From Pseudomonadota bacterium (GTDB lineage: Bacteria; Desulfobacterota; Binatia; Binatales; Binataceae): a stretch of DNA of 64,000 nucleotides. How positions within the stretch are numbered: position 1 is the first letter of the stretch; each line of letters opens with the position of its first letter. The stretch covers positions 124,001 through 188,000 of the forward strand of contig JAJPHI010000011.1 of NCBI GenBank assembly GCA_021325355.1, read 5' to 3'. Under the pieces are notes generated by a model. The model worked only from the letters and a program-made list of their open reading frames with translations, ran no database searches and was not told where the DNA came from. The translations under genes and the position numbers were made by a program. Positions 29,235 through 39,455 of this stretch are shown piece after piece.

Positions 29235-30787
29235 ACCACCCCATCCACATCACTACCGCGATTTTCTACTGCAACGCCGCGCCCCACGTCGGCAGCGCCT
29301 ACGAAGCCCTGATGGCCGATTGCTTCGCGCGTCATCAGCGCCGCCGGCGCGGCCGCGATCGCGTCAGCTTTCTCAGCGGCACCGACGAGCATGGCGACAA
29401 GATTCGCCGCGCCGCGCTCAACCAGGGTCGCGACCCCAAGGCCTTTACCGACGAACTGAGCGAAGTCTTTCACCAGGCCTTCGTCGGCCTCAACATCGAC
29501 TTTGATTACTGGGTGCGCACCACCGATCCGCTGCACGAGCAGTTTGTCCAGCGGATGCTCGAGCGCACCTACCAGCGCGGCGATATCTATTTTCGCGACT
29601 ACGAGGGACTCTACTGCGTCGATTGCGAGCGTTTTTACACCGAAAAGGAGCTGCTGCCGGACAATCTGTGTCCCACCCACAACCGTCCGGTCGAACTCAT
29701 CAGCGAGGGCAACTACTTTCTCAGGATCGACAAGTATCGTGAACGGCTGCTCGACCACATCAGGGCGCATCCCGATTTCATCCGCCCCGAGCGCTATCGC
29801 AACGAGGCGCTGAACATGCTCGCCGAGCCACTGGCGGACCTGTGTATCTCGCGGCCGAAAGCGCGGATGGACTGGGGGATCGAAGTCCCCTTCGATCACC
29901 GCTACGTCACCTATGTCTGGTACGACGCGTTCTGGACCTACGTCAGTCGGCCGGCGACCGCCTCGGGCGATATCGACCGCTACATGCGCGAGGTCTTTCC
30001 ACATACCGAACACTTTATCGGCAAGGATATTCTTAAAACCCACGCCGTCTATTGGCCGCCGATGATCTTCGCCGCCGGCTTCGACCAGCTCTTCAGCCAT
30101 CTCAACGTCCACGGATGGCTCAATTTCGGCGGCGCGCGGATGTCCAAGAGCTCGGGCAACGTGCGCGATCCGGTGTCCTATGAAAAGGCCTACGGTCCCG
30201 ATGTCCTGCGCTACTTTCTGGCGCGCGAGGTGGTCTACGGACTCGACGGCGACTTCTCCGACGAGCGCATCATCGAGCGCTACAACGCCGACCTTGCCAA
30301 CGACCTCGGCAACTTCACCAGCCGCGTCCTGACGATGGCCCAGCGCTACCTCGGCGGTGAGCTCACCCGCGCGCCGGACATCGCCGATCCCGATACCGAC
30401 GGCCGCCTCGCGGCGAGCTGCGCCGACCTGAACGACCGCGTCGGCGCGTTGGTCGACGGCCTCGCGATGAATCGCGCGCTCGAAGCCATCTGGCAGGCGC
30501 TCGACGCCGCCAACAAGTATATCGCCGCGACCGCGCCCTTCAGCCTTGCTCGCGACCCCGCCCAACTGCCGCGCGTGGCGCAGATTCTCAGTAATGCGCT
30601 CGAGGCCCTGCGCGTGATCGCCGACTCCCTTGAGCCCTTCATGCCGGTGACGGCCGGGCGAATTTTCGATCTCCTCGAGGTGCCGGCCGCGATGGCGCCG
30701 CAACCCTATGGCCATGGACTCCGCGCCGGTCATCGGGTTAAGCCCCCGGTCTCACTCTTCCCGCGCATCGAGAAACCCCGGGTTTGA
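29231..30787 (+). CDS. metG: methionine--tRNA ligase
   Basis: ITTAIFYCNAAPHVGSAYEALMADCFARH, SGTDEHGDKI, NFGGARMSKSSGNVRDP. Confidence 0.96.
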   Translation: MNHPIHITTAIFYCNAAPHVGSAYEALMADCFARHQRRRRGRDRVSFLSGTDEHGDKIRRAALNQGRDPKAFTDELSEVFHQAFVGLNIDFDYWVRTTDPLHEQFVQRMLERTYQRGDIYFRDYEGLYCVDCERFYTEKELLPDNLCPTHNRPVELISEGNYFLRIDKYRERLLDHIRAHPDFIRPERYRNEALNMLAEPLADLCISRPKARMDWGIEVPFDHRYVTYVWYDAFWTYVSRPATASGDIDRYMREVFPHTEHFIGKDILKTHAVYWPPMIFAAGFDQLFSHLNVHGWLNFGGARMSKSSGNVRDPVSYEKAYGPDVLRYFLAREVVYGLDGDFSDERIIERYNADLANDLGNFTSRVLTMAQRYLGGELTRAPDIADPDTDGRLAASCADLNDRVGALVDGLAMNRALEAIWQALDAANKYIAATAPFSLARDPAQLPRVAQILSNALEALRVIADSLEPFMPVTAGRIFDLLEVPAAMAPQPYGHGLRAGHRVKPPVSLFPRIEKPRV

Positions 30788-31590
30788 GCGCCAACTTCTC
30801 CGACAGCCACTGCCATCTCGCCGACCCGCGTCTCGCTCCGGACGTCGAGGCGGTGGTCGATCGCGCGCATGCGGCCGGCGTCGCGCGGATCATTTCGGTC
30901 GGCGCCGTGGCCACCATCGAGACTGACCGGCGCGCCGTCGCCATCGCCGAGCGCTGGTCCGGCATCTACGCGGCCGTCGGCATCCATCCGCACGACGCCA
31001 AGGATTGCACCGCCGACCGTCTGCGCGAATTGCGTGAACTCGCGCAATCGCGAAAGGTCGTCGCGATCGGCGAGACCGGCCTCGATTTTCACTATATGCA
31101 TTCGCCGGTCGAGGCTCAGGAAAATGCCTTGCGGCGGCAACTCGAACTGGCGCATGAACTCGGCAAACCCATCGTGATTCATTGCCGCAACGCCGAGTTG
31201 CGCGTGCAGCAGATCGTGCTCGAGGTCGGCTTCCCGCCCCAGGGCGGCGTGATCCATTGCTTCACCGGTGATCGCGCCGCCGCCGCGGCCTTTCTCGCGA
31301 TGAATTTCTTCATCTCCTTTTCCGGCATCCTCACCTTTCGCAACGCCGAGCCCTTGCGCGCCATTGCCGCGCAGGTGCCCGAAGAACGCCTGCTGGTGGA
31401 AACCGACGCCCCTTATCTCGCGCCCGAGCCCTATCGCGGCCGGATGAACGAGCCGGCGATGGTCGTCGCGACGCTCGGCCAGCTCGCGCGCATCCGTCAA
31501 GTCGCGCCGGCGCCGCTCGCCGACCGGATCGCCGAAAACCTCGAGCGGCTTTTCGCCCTCGACGCCGCCGCATCGCCGTCGCCCGCTTAA
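30784..31590 (+). CDS. TatD family metal-dependent hydrolase
   Basis: FSDSHCHLADPRL, IGETGLDFHYMHSP, VIHCRNAE, ETDAPYLAPEPYRGRMNEPA. Confidence 0.95.
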   Translation: MSANFSDSHCHLADPRLAPDVEAVVDRAHAAGVARIISVGAVATIETDRRAVAIAERWSGIYAAVGIHPHDAKDCTADRLRELRELAQSRKVVAIGETGLDFHYMHSPVEAQENALRRQLELAHELGKPIVIHCRNAELRVQQIVLEVGFPPQGGVIHCFTGDRAAAAAFLAMNFFISFSGILTFRNAEPLRAIAAQVPEERLLVETDAPYLAPEPYRGRMNEPAMVVATLGQLARIRQVAPAPLADRIAENLERLFALDAAASPSPA

Positions 31591-31665
31591 TCGCGCGCTA
31601 ACTTATTCGCAATTATTCGCCAATGGGTTCGCTTGACTGCCCTATACGCGGGCGGCTAGCTCTAT

Positions 31666-32307
31666 ATGGAAATGGCTGCCGCAGTCCCGATCACTGCCGG
31701 AGCCTCGGCGCTTAACGGCAAAGTTCTGGTCCTGAACCGGTCCTATCTGCCGGTCCATGTGACCTCGGTGAAGCGCGGCTTTGCGCTGCTCTATCAGGGC
31801 GTCGCGCGCGCTGTCGATGAGCAGTATCGGACGTTCGATTTTGCGAGCTGGCGCGACCTCGCGGTCGAAGTCCATCATGAGCGCATCGGGATTATCGGCG
31901 GTTTCATGCGCGTCCCGCGCGTCCTTCTTTTGGTGGCCTACGAGCGGGTGCCGAAGCGCCATGTGCGTTTCTCGCGCTTCAATATCTACGCGCGCGACAA
32001 CAATACCTGTCAGTATTGCGCCCGGCGTCTGCCCCGCACCGAGCTGAACCTCGACCACGTGATTCCGCGCTCCCGCGGCGGTCAGTCGACCTGGGAGAAC
32101 GTCGTCTGCTCCTGCCATAGCTGCAATCGACGCAAGGGCGGACGCACTCCCGAAGAGGCGCGGATGCTGCTCATTCGCAAACCCGAGCGTCCGCACTGGA
32201 CGCCCTTCAGCAGCGAAATGTTCAGCCTCAAGCGCTACCGCGAGTGGATGCCGTTCCTGACCACCGTCGACGCCGCCTACTGGAATACCGAACTCCTCCA
32301 GGATTAG
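31666..32307 (+). CDS. HNH endonuclease
   Basis: VLVLNRSYLPVHVTSVKRGFALLYQGVARAVD, CQYCARRLPRTELNLDHVIPRSRGGQSTWENVVCSCHSCNRRKGGRTPEEA. Confidence 0.95.
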   Translation: MEMAAAVPITAGASALNGKVLVLNRSYLPVHVTSVKRGFALLYQGVARAVDEQYRTFDFASWRDLAVEVHHERIGIIGGFMRVPRVLLLVAYERVPKRHVRFSRFNIYARDNNTCQYCARRLPRTELNLDHVIPRSRGGQSTWENVVCSCHSCNRRKGGRTPEEARMLLIRKPERPHWTPFSSEMFSLKRYREWMPFLTTVDAAYWNTELLQD

Positions 32308-32500
32308 TCGCGCCGCGCGGCGCCGTTACCGCCTCATCCACGGCCTGTCCCGCCGAACCGCTCTCCAGCCCGACGCGCGGCGGCGCGCGAATCGCTACCT
32401 TCACGCTTCACCGCGCCTCCACCGGCCGCCTTCGCTGACGAGCGATCGGGCTCCGCCGCCGCCGACACCACGTCGAGTGCCGGCGACGGCGGAGTCAAAG

Positions 32501-32525
32501 TCGGGCGGATCGATCATCCGCCCGA
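32501..32525 (-). terminator. hairpin downstream of sedolisin gene
   Basis: tcgggcggat-cgatc-atccgcccga perfect 10-bp stem in convergent intergenic region. Confidence 0.45.
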
Positions 32526-32538
32526 TCGCGCGGCGCCG

Positions 32539-35500
32539 CTATTTCGGCGTCTTCGGCGTTTTGCCGGTACCGCTTAAGGTCACGGTCTGCATCAGGTCGG
32601 GTTCGAGATTATCGGTAATCGTCAGCGTGCCGGTGTACTTCTCGGCGACGGTCGGCGTGAAGGTCACCTCGACGTCGCAGACATTGGCCTTCACGCCCTT
32701 CATCTTGGGCTCGAGCTCGTCATCCGTACAGCTCTGGGTGACGACGAAAGCGGAATTGTCGCTCGTTTCCATCTCGATCAGAATCGGCGACACGGTCTTC
32801 TTCTTCGTGTCCTTGCCCTTGTTCTTCACCTTGACGGTCTTGGTCTTGCTCGTCCCGAGATCGACGCTGCCGAACTTGAGCTTCTTCGGCTTGACCGAGA
32901 GCTTGCCGGTAACCGGCGCCGCGACCACGTTGACGCTGCTCGAAACACTGGCCGGATTGAGCCCGAAGCTGCCCGCGAAGTCAGCAGTCAACGTTACGCC
33001 GACCGTGCTGTTCGGCGTGTACGAGCAGCTCGCGTTGCCGTTGATATCGGTGGTGCCGCTGCACACCTGGCTGCCGTCGACGAGGAAATTGATCGTCTCG
33101 CCGGCCAGCGGCACCGTCGGACTTGCTGAGGCGTCGGTCAGATTGGCGCTGAGCGTATTGGCCACCGCGTAACTCAGGCTGGTCGGACTCGCATTGAGCG
33201 TCAGGAAGGTCACATGGCTGCCGGCGTTCCAGTTCACCACCGCCGGATTCGAGCTCAGCGCCTGCGTCCCGGCATGACCCGTCGCCACGATCGTATCGGT
33301 GCCGATTTTCGCCCCGATATAGGTGAACGAGGCGCTGCCGGTCGCATCGGTCAGCACCTGCTGCGATTGCGGATTCGCGCCGCTCACGGTGAAGACCACC
33401 GGCGTACCGGCGGCCACCGTCGTATCGTGGAATGAGGCCGTCACGCTGATCGGACTACCCTGGGTCGGATTGTTGCTGAAGCTCGTCGGGTTCAGCGCGA
33501 GCGACGGACTGAGCGTGCCGCCGGTATAGGTGCAGCCGCCGTTGCTGTCGGTGATCCGCCAGATGGTCCCGCCCTGCGCCGCGTAGACGCAGTTGTCGGG
33601 ACCCACGATCAGGTTGTTCGCGCCGCCATTGCTGATAATCGGAAAATTGACCGAAGGCGGCGACGCCGTCAGGTCGAAGTTCGCGACCGTCGGCGGGACG
33701 TTCGGCGTGACCGTGGTGTTGCCGGCGATATTGGCAATCAGATAGGTCGCATCGCCATTCCCCTGATTACCGAAGGCGAGCATCCCCAGATAGCTCTGCG
33801 CCAGACCCTGGATCGTCGTCACGACCGGCGGGTTGGGACCGTTCGTGCCGGTCACTTCGGCGCCCTGCAGCGTATCCCAGATATACATGTTGCCGCCCGG
33901 CGCGAACGCGATATTCGCGTTGGGCGTCATCGGCAGATTCGCATAGACGCTGACCGTCGGCGACGACGGCGCGCCCGAGATTCGCCAGAGCGCGCTGTTA
34001 TCCGATCCCGCGCCGCTGCAGCTATCGTCGGTAAAGAGGTCGCCGCTCAGCGGGTCCACGGAGAGCGCCGTGGGGCAGGTGAGGTTGGCGGCAACCGTCT
34101 GGATCACCGCGCCGGTCGCCGGATCGATCTGCATCACCGCGCCGGTAAAGAAGTTGCCGGTGGTGGCGTCGCGGCTGACGTACAGATTCCCCGCATGGTC
34201 GAAAACCAGGCCGGTCGCCGTTTGCCCGAGGTTGGTCAGCAGCGTGCTGCTGTCGGCCGCGCCGCCGCCCGGAGGTATTTTGTAGAGATTACCGTTGTAC
34301 CCGTCGGTCGCGTAGAGATCCCCGGCCGTATCGAAGGCCATCCCGTAAACCCCGGGGCAGCCCGCGAAATTGATATCGCCGTAAAAGTAGTTCTGCGCCT
34401 GGAAGCCGGTGACATACGGCGTCGCGATATAGCCCGGCGCCGCGGTCACCGTATTCGAGCATCCCGCGAGCGGCGCGTTGGCAAACTGGATCTGGCCGGT
34501 CTGCGGAAAGGGCAGGTTGCCGTCGGTTACATCGACCGCCGAGTACGTGATCGTCTCGTCGTTCGAATCGACCGCGGTGAACTGAATCTCGCCATTCGCA
34601 TCGGTCACCGCCGGCACCGGCCCGGTGATAACCGAGTTACCCCCGGTCTGACTGAGCTGCACCGTTTTGCCCGGCGTCGGCCGCCCCAGCGAATCCTGCA
34701 GGGTCACCACGATTACGCCCTGCGTGACGCCGTCGGCGTTGACCTCGGACGGGAACACGTCGAGACCCGCCGCGACCGCCGGCGGCGTGGCGAAGTTGAC
34801 CTGCGGCTGCTGCGAGAAACTGAAGCCGTCGGTGGTATCGGTTGCAGTCACCGTCACCGCTTCGGCGTTCAGATCGGTCAGCGTGAAGACCGCGTTGCCG
34901 TCGCTGTCGGTCTGCGCGGTCTTGGTGTTGGCGACGGCGCTGCCGGTGGTGGTGATTTGGATCGTCCTGCCGGCCAGGGGCAGCCCGTTGGCATCCTGCA
35001 GGATCGTCTGCACGATCGCGTTGGTCTTGCCGTCCGCCGGCGCCGAACCGTCGGCATTCACCCCCGAACCGACCGCGAAGGAGTTACCCGCGCTCGGCGC
35101 CCCCGGGCTGACCGCCGCCAGCGCCGCGCGCAGTTGCAGAAAATCGGGCGATCCCAGGCCGACGTGCGCGAAGTCCGAATTGAGCGCCGCCGCATCGTGA
35201 AACGCCGAGGTGTTCGCCAGCGGATAGAGCTTGGCATTGAGGTTCCCCAGGTTGGTGCCGAGCATCGCATTGAGATCCGCGACGTAGGCCGCCCATTCCG
35301 GCGCCGCCAGACTGGTGCCGCCATAGATCTTGCCGTTGGGACAGCCGCCGGCGTCCGCCTCGCAGATCTCGACACCGTCGCTCGGGTCCGCCGCCGTCAC
35401 CACGTCCGGCACCGACCGCTGGCCCGAAGGACTGAGGCCGCTCTGATACGACGGCGCGCTGAAGTACGCGCTGACCCCGAAACCGCCCTGGCCCGTCGGC

Positions 35501-37056
35501 GGCGTTTCGTTCGTGCCGTTCCACCAGCTCTCGCCCGGATAGATGAGCCCGGTGCTGACGTTCGGCGTGGTGCCGCCCACCGCGGTGCCGTTGGGCGAAT
35601 CCGCCGGCACGCTTATCGTATTCGGCGTGCCATCGAGGCAGGTGCTGCCGGAATCGCCCGCGCCGTTCAGCACGCTTATCCCGGCGCCCGCCGCCTGCTG
35701 CAGCACCGAGTCGATCGCCTGCGCCTCGGATTCGGTCACCTGATCCTCGCACTCCGCCCACGAATTGCTGATAACCGTGTCGCCGTCGGCGATCATCGCA
35801 TTCAGGATGGTCTCGAAGGGCGTCGAGAGCGGCGCCTCGTAAACCACGTAACTGGTCGACGGCATCGGCGCCAGCGCCATTACCGTATCGACATCGAGCA
35901 GCACCTCGGGCTCGCCCGCCCCCGGCGTCGCCACGCCGCCGTTGACCGCAACTTCGCTGAGCTGCGCGAACGTCGCGCTGCCGCCCAACAGATTAAGCCA
36001 GTTCTGCACGTCACTCGGATTGAAGCTGTCGAACTCCAGAAGCCCGATCTTCTGCGGATTGGCTTGCGGTGACTGGGGGGCGGCTTGCGGCGTCAATTCA
36101 AGCTGAGTCGGCTGCTCACGCATCGCCGACCCCGACAATGACCCGCACTTCCCCCCGGTGATCCCGGTGTAATACTCGTTGCAGGGCGATCCGGCGACAC
36201 ACCAGATCGACGGATTCGAGAGGGCCATCGCGTCGCAGGTCGCGATCGACGCGCCCAAAGCGAAACCCAGCGCCCCGCAGGCGACCTTGCCGAACGGATT
36301 GTTCTGACCCTGGGTCAGCACGCCGAAAATGTTCAGGTACACCCGCACAATCGCGCTGTAGAGGTCGTTGCCGGGCACGTTGATATAGCTGAAACCCGGC
36401 AGGCACACGGCCTGCGTCAACTGAAAGTCGGGCGCCGCCTTGGGTCCGGCGGCCGCGAGCTTTTCCGGCGTCGGCCCGCGCGCCGGGCTCGCCAGATCGC
36501 TCAGTCCGGCGACCGATTGGACGTGAGCCGCGAGCGCCGCCGGCAGTGCCGGATTCCGATCATTGGCGAAAAACCGCCGCTGCCCCAGTCGATAATCGCG
36601 CAGTCTCAGGTGGAAGGCCCGCTCGACCGCGTCGCGCCGCCCCTCGACCGTCAGCACCAGCCGGCTCGGCGATCCCGCAACGAGCCGCATCCCCTGCGCC
36701 TCGAGATACCCCCGCAGCTCGTCGTAGTCGGCGCGCGACGGGCCGAAACGCTCCGCCAACTGCGCCTGGGTCAGAAAATGATGGAACTGCGGGGAGTCGG
36801 GGTCGTAGACCGCGCGCAGATAGCGTTCGAATTCCGCCTGATGGTCGCGTTTCAGCACCACAGCTATCGTCAGCAACTCGGACGCGCTCGCGAGGGATGG
36901 CGCGGCGGGAAGCGCGGCGGCCGGCACGACGGGAAGATCGCCGCCGATCCTGACCTCAGGCGCCGCGGCCGCTGCCGCAGATACGAACGCAACCGATATT
37001 AGCGCAATAATAGCAAAACTCTTCAGGCCAAGACTGAACTTAGTCTGCTGATGCAC
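32539..37056 (-). CDS. secreted S53 (sedolisin/kumamolisin-like) protease with C-terminal Ig-like, propeller-like and ASH/SPD-2-Hydin-like domains
   Basis: Signal peptide; Pro-kumamolisin activation region (HHFLTQAQLAERFGPSRADYDELRGYLEAQGM); EPEVLLDVD, NSWAECED, YGGTSLAAPEWAAYVADLN catalytic motifs; tandem VNADG... Ig-like repeats; C-terminal LKFGSVDLGTSKTKTVKVKNKGK...YTGTLTITDN. Confidence 0.9.
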   Translation of the reverse strand: MHQQTKFSLGLKSFAIIALISVAFVSAAAAAAPEVRIGGDLPVVPAAALPAAPSLASASELLTIAVVLKRDHQAEFERYLRAVYDPDSPQFHHFLTQAQLAERFGPSRADYDELRGYLEAQGMRLVAGSPSRLVLTVEGRRDAVERAFHLRLRDYRLGQRRFFANDRNPALPAALAAHVQSVAGLSDLASPARGPTPEKLAAAGPKAAPDFQLTQAVCLPGFSYINVPGNDLYSAIVRVYLNIFGVLTQGQNNPFGKVACGALGFALGASIATCDAMALSNPSIWCVAGSPCNEYYTGITGGKCGSLSGSAMREQPTQLELTPQAAPQSPQANPQKIGLLEFDSFNPSDVQNWLNLLGGSATFAQLSEVAVNGGVATPGAGEPEVLLDVDTVMALAPMPSTSYVVYEAPLSTPFETILNAMIADGDTVISNSWAECEDQVTESEAQAIDSVLQQAAGAGISVLNGAGDSGSTCLDGTPNTISVPADSPNGTAVGGTTPNVSTGLIYPGESWWNGTNETPPTGQGGFGVSAYFSAPSYQSGLSPSGQRSVPDVVTAADPSDGVEICEADAGGCPNGKIYGGTSLAAPEWAAYVADLNAMLGTNLGNLNAKLYPLANTSAFHDAAALNSDFAHVGLGSPDFLQLRAALAAVSPGAPSAGNSFAVGSGVNADGSAPADGKTNAIVQTILQDANGLPLAGRTIQITTTGSAVANTKTAQTDSDGNAVFTLTDLNAEAVTVTATDTTDGFSFSQQPQVNFATPPAVAAGLDVFPSEVNADGVTQGVIVVTLQDSLGRPTPGKTVQLSQTGGNSVITGPVPAVTDANGEIQFTAVDSNDETITYSAVDVTDGNLPFPQTGQIQFANAPLAGCSNTVTAAPGYIATPYVTGFQAQNYFYGDINFAGCPGVYGMAFDTAGDLYATDGYNGNLYKIPPGGGAADSSTLLTNLGQTATGLVFDHAGNLYVSRDATTGNFFTGAVMQIDPATGAVIQTVAANLTCPTALSVDPLSGDLFTDDSCSGAGSDNSALWRISGAPSSPTVSVYANLPMTPNANIAFAPGGNMYIWDTLQGAEVTGTNGPNPPVVTTIQGLAQSYLGMLAFGNQGNGDATYLIANIAGNTTVTPNVPPTVANFDLTASPPSVNFPIISNGGANNLIVGPDNCVYAAQGGTIWRITDSNGGCTYTGGTLSPSLALNPTSFSNNPTQGSPISVTASFHDTTVAAGTPVVFTVSGANPQSQQVLTDATGSASFTYIGAKIGTDTIVATGHAGTQALSSNPAVVNWNAGSHVTFLTLNASPTSLSYAVANTLSANLTDASASPTVPLAGETINFLVDGSQVCSGTTDINGNASCSYTPNSTVGVTLTADFAGSFGLNPASVSSSVNVVAAPVTGKLSVKPKKLKFGSVDLGTSKTKTVKVKNKGKDTKKKTVSPILIEMETSDNSAFVVTQSCTDDELEPKMKGVKANVCDVEVTFTPTVAEKYTGTLTITDNLEPDLMQTVTLSGTGKTPKTPK

Positions 37057-37088
37057 TAAAGCGCGCTCCTCTCGCTAATTGTGGCGAG

Positions 37089-37117
37089 ACTATAGTGAAT
37101 CAGCGCGCGATTGACCA
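37089..37117 (-). promoter_or_regulatory. putative sigma70-type promoter for sedolisin gene
   Basis: Minus strand TGGTCA - 17 bp - TATAGT, about 33 bp upstream of start codon. Confidence 0.5.
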
Positions 37118-37190
37118 GAATTTGCGAAGATTTGAACCTTGAATGACTAAAAAAAACCGCTATGCAGCCAGGACTGCATCCGCTCGCGGG

Positions 37191-38807
37191 CTACATGCGG
37201 AAGACGCCAAACCCCGGCGCCTCCGGGATACCCGCGTGGAGCGAGGCCGCCAGGGCGAGCGCCAGCGTCGCGCGCGTCTCGAGCGGATCGATTACGCCGT
37301 CGTCCCACAGCCGGGCGCTGGCGTAATAGCAACTGGATTCGTGTTCGTACTTCTCGAGCGTCGGCCGCACGAATTCGGCCTGCTCCGCCGCCGACATCGC
37401 GCCGCCCTCGCGCGCCAGTTGATCCAGCTTGACCGTCAGCAGCGTATTAGCGGCCTGCTCGCCGCCCATCACCGAAATCTTCGCGTTAGGCCACATGAAG
37501 AGGAAGCGCGGCGAATAGGCCCGCCCGCACATCCCGTAATTGCCGGCGCCGTTCGACGCCCCGATTATCACCGTGAATTTCGGCACCTGCGCGTTCGCCA
37601 CCGCATTGACCATCTTGGCGCCGTCCTTGGCGATCCCGCCCTGCTCGTAGCGCTTACCGACGATAAACCCCGTGATATTCTGCAGGAACAACAGCGGCAC
37701 GCGCCGCACGCAGCACATCTGGATAAAGTGCGTCGCCTTCAGCGCCGACTCGCTGAACAGCACGCCGTTATTCGCGATAATCCCCACCGGGTAGCCGTAG
37801 ATCCGCGCAAAGCCGGTCACCAGCGTCGTGCCGTAGCGCGGCTTGAATTCGTGGAACCGGCTGCCATCGACGATCCGCGCGATCACCTCGCGCACTTCAT
37901 AGGGCTTGCGCGGGTCCGCCGAGATGATCCCGTAGAGCTCCGCCGGGTCATAGTAGGGGTCTTCCGGCTCCTCCTGCGCGAGCGCCGCCGGCGGCGAACT
38001 GCCGCCGCCAAGATTTTCGAAAATCGATCGCGCGATTTCGAGGGCGTGCTCGTCATTGTCGGCGAGATGGTCGCTCACCCCCGAGAGCCGCGTATGGACG
38101 TCACCGCCGCCGAGCTCCTCGGCGGTCACCACCTCTCCGGTCGCCGCGCGCACCAGCGGCGGACCGCCAAGGAAGATCGTGCCCTGCTCGCGCACGATCA
38201 CGTTCTCGTCGCACATCGCCGGCACATAGGCGCCGCCGGCCGTGCACGAACCCATCACCACCGCGACCTGCGCGATACCCGCCGCCGACATCCGCGCCAT
38301 GTTGTAGAAAATCCGGCCGAAGTGCTCGCGATCGGGAAAAACCTCAGCCTGCAGCGGCAGGAACGCGCCACCCGAATCGACCAGGTAGATGCACGGCAGG
38401 CGGTTTTCGATCGCAATCTCCTGCGCCCGCAGATGCTTTTTCACCGTTATCGGATAGTAGGTCCCGCCCTTGACCGTCGCGTCGTTGGCGACGATTACCG
38501 TCTCCCGTCCGGCGATTCGCCCGATTCCCGTGATGATGCTCGCGCAGGGGGCCTCGCCGTCGTACATCCCATAGGCGGCGAGCGTCGAGAGCTCGAGGAA
38601 TGGGGTGTCGGGATCGAGCAGGCGCCGCACGCGCTCGCGCGGCAGCAGTTTGCCCCGCTCGACGTGACGCCGACGGGCATTTTCGGGGCCGCCGAGCCGA
38701 ATCCGCTCGATCTCCGCGCGCAGCCGTTCGCAACGCTCGACCATCGCCGCGCGGTTGGCCTTGAAATCCTCATGGTTGGGGTTGATCCGCGACTCGATCC
38801 GTTCCAT
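37191..38807 (-). CDS. acyl-CoA carboxylase carboxyltransferase (beta) subunit, methylcrotonyl-CoA carboxylase-like
   Basis: [108 protein letters not shown]. Confidence 0.93.
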   Translation of the reverse strand: MERIESRINPNHEDFKANRAAMVERCERLRAEIERIRLGGPENARRRHVERGKLLPRERVRRLLDPDTPFLELSTLAAYGMYDGEAPCASIITGIGRIAGRETVIVANDATVKGGTYYPITVKKHLRAQEIAIENRLPCIYLVDSGGAFLPLQAEVFPDREHFGRIFYNMARMSAAGIAQVAVVMGSCTAGGAYVPAMCDENVIVREQGTIFLGGPPLVRAATGEVVTAEELGGGDVHTRLSGVSDHLADNDEHALEIARSIFENLGGGSSPPAALAQEEPEDPYYDPAELYGIISADPRKPYEVREVIARIVDGSRFHEFKPRYGTTLVTGFARIYGYPVGIIANNGVLFSESALKATHFIQMCCVRRVPLLFLQNITGFIVGKRYEQGGIAKDGAKMVNAVANAQVPKFTVIIGASNGAGNYGMCGRAYSPRFLFMWPNAKISVMGGEQAANTLLTVKLDQLAREGGAMSAAEQAEFVRPTLEKYEHESSCYYASARLWDDGVIDPLETRATLALALAASLHAGIPEAPGFGVFRM

Positions 38808-38887
38808 GGCGCGTGAGTATGACAAACTGGCGGGCGCTTGAGTATTTCACCCTCGAGCGCGAGCGCCGCGCGGCCTTGCCTGACCCT

Positions 38888-39364
38888 TCAGTGAATCACC
38901 TGATCATCCTTGTAGACCTGCCGCCCGCGCTCGAGCCCGCTCGGATCCCAGCGCGTCCACACGCCCTCGCGTTTGCCGTTACGGTAATCCCCCTCGATCG
39001 CCTTCTGGCCGTTGGCGTACCAACTGATATGGCGACCGTCCTGCTGTCCGTCACGATAATGATCGAGCGCCGAACGCTGGCCGTTCGCGTACCACATCGT
39101 CCACTCGCCCTCCTGCACGCCGTCGCGATAGGTCCCCGCGATCATCCTGCCGCCGCTATCGTTGAAGACGATAAAGGGGCCGTCCTTGACCGCTTTGCCG
39201 TCAACCGTCTTCTCGCACCAGAACTCTTCGCCCTGAGGCGGCACCGCCCCGCGGGCGCGGTCGCCGGCAGGACAGGTCGGCGGCGTGACGCGCTCGCGAC
39301 CCCCGCACCCCCCGAGCCCGAGCAGGATCCAGCACGACACGCTAATCAGCCACCAGCCCTTCAC
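38888..39364 (-). CDS. lipoprotein with MORN-type repeats (GTG start proposed; longest ORF to 39457)
   Basis: Signal/lipobox WWLISVSCWILLGLGGC; repeats GTYRDGVQEGEWTMWYANGQ, HYRDGQQDGRHISWYANGQ, DYRNGKREGVWTRWD. Confidence 0.8.
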   Translation of the reverse strand: MKGWWLISVSCWILLGLGGCGGRERVTPPTCPAGDRARGAVPPQGEEFWCEKTVDGKAVKDGPFIVFNDSGGRMIAGTYRDGVQEGEWTMWYANGQRSALDHYRDGQQDGRHISWYANGQKAIEGDYRNGKREGVWTRWDPSGLERGRQVYKDDQVIH

Positions 39365-39455
39365 GCGATCGTGCTTACAACAGACAGGGCGGTCAGGCGA
39401 GCACTCCGCCGCCGAGATTCGAGCAGCACGATAAATTCGTCTACAGTACCTCGCC

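Noticed and set aside
29036-30733. 565-aa minus-strand ORF antisense to metG
   Set aside because: metG motifs (HVGS, RMSKS) are unmistakable on the plus strand; the antisense frame is compositionally typical of GC-driven spurious ORFs.
34195-36072. 625-aa plus-strand ORF antisense to the sedolisin gene
   Set aside because: Shadow ORF; R/A/G/H-rich with no domain signature.
37143-38816. 557-aa plus-strand ORF antisense to carboxyltransferase gene
   Set aside because: Shadow ORF with no recognisable motif.
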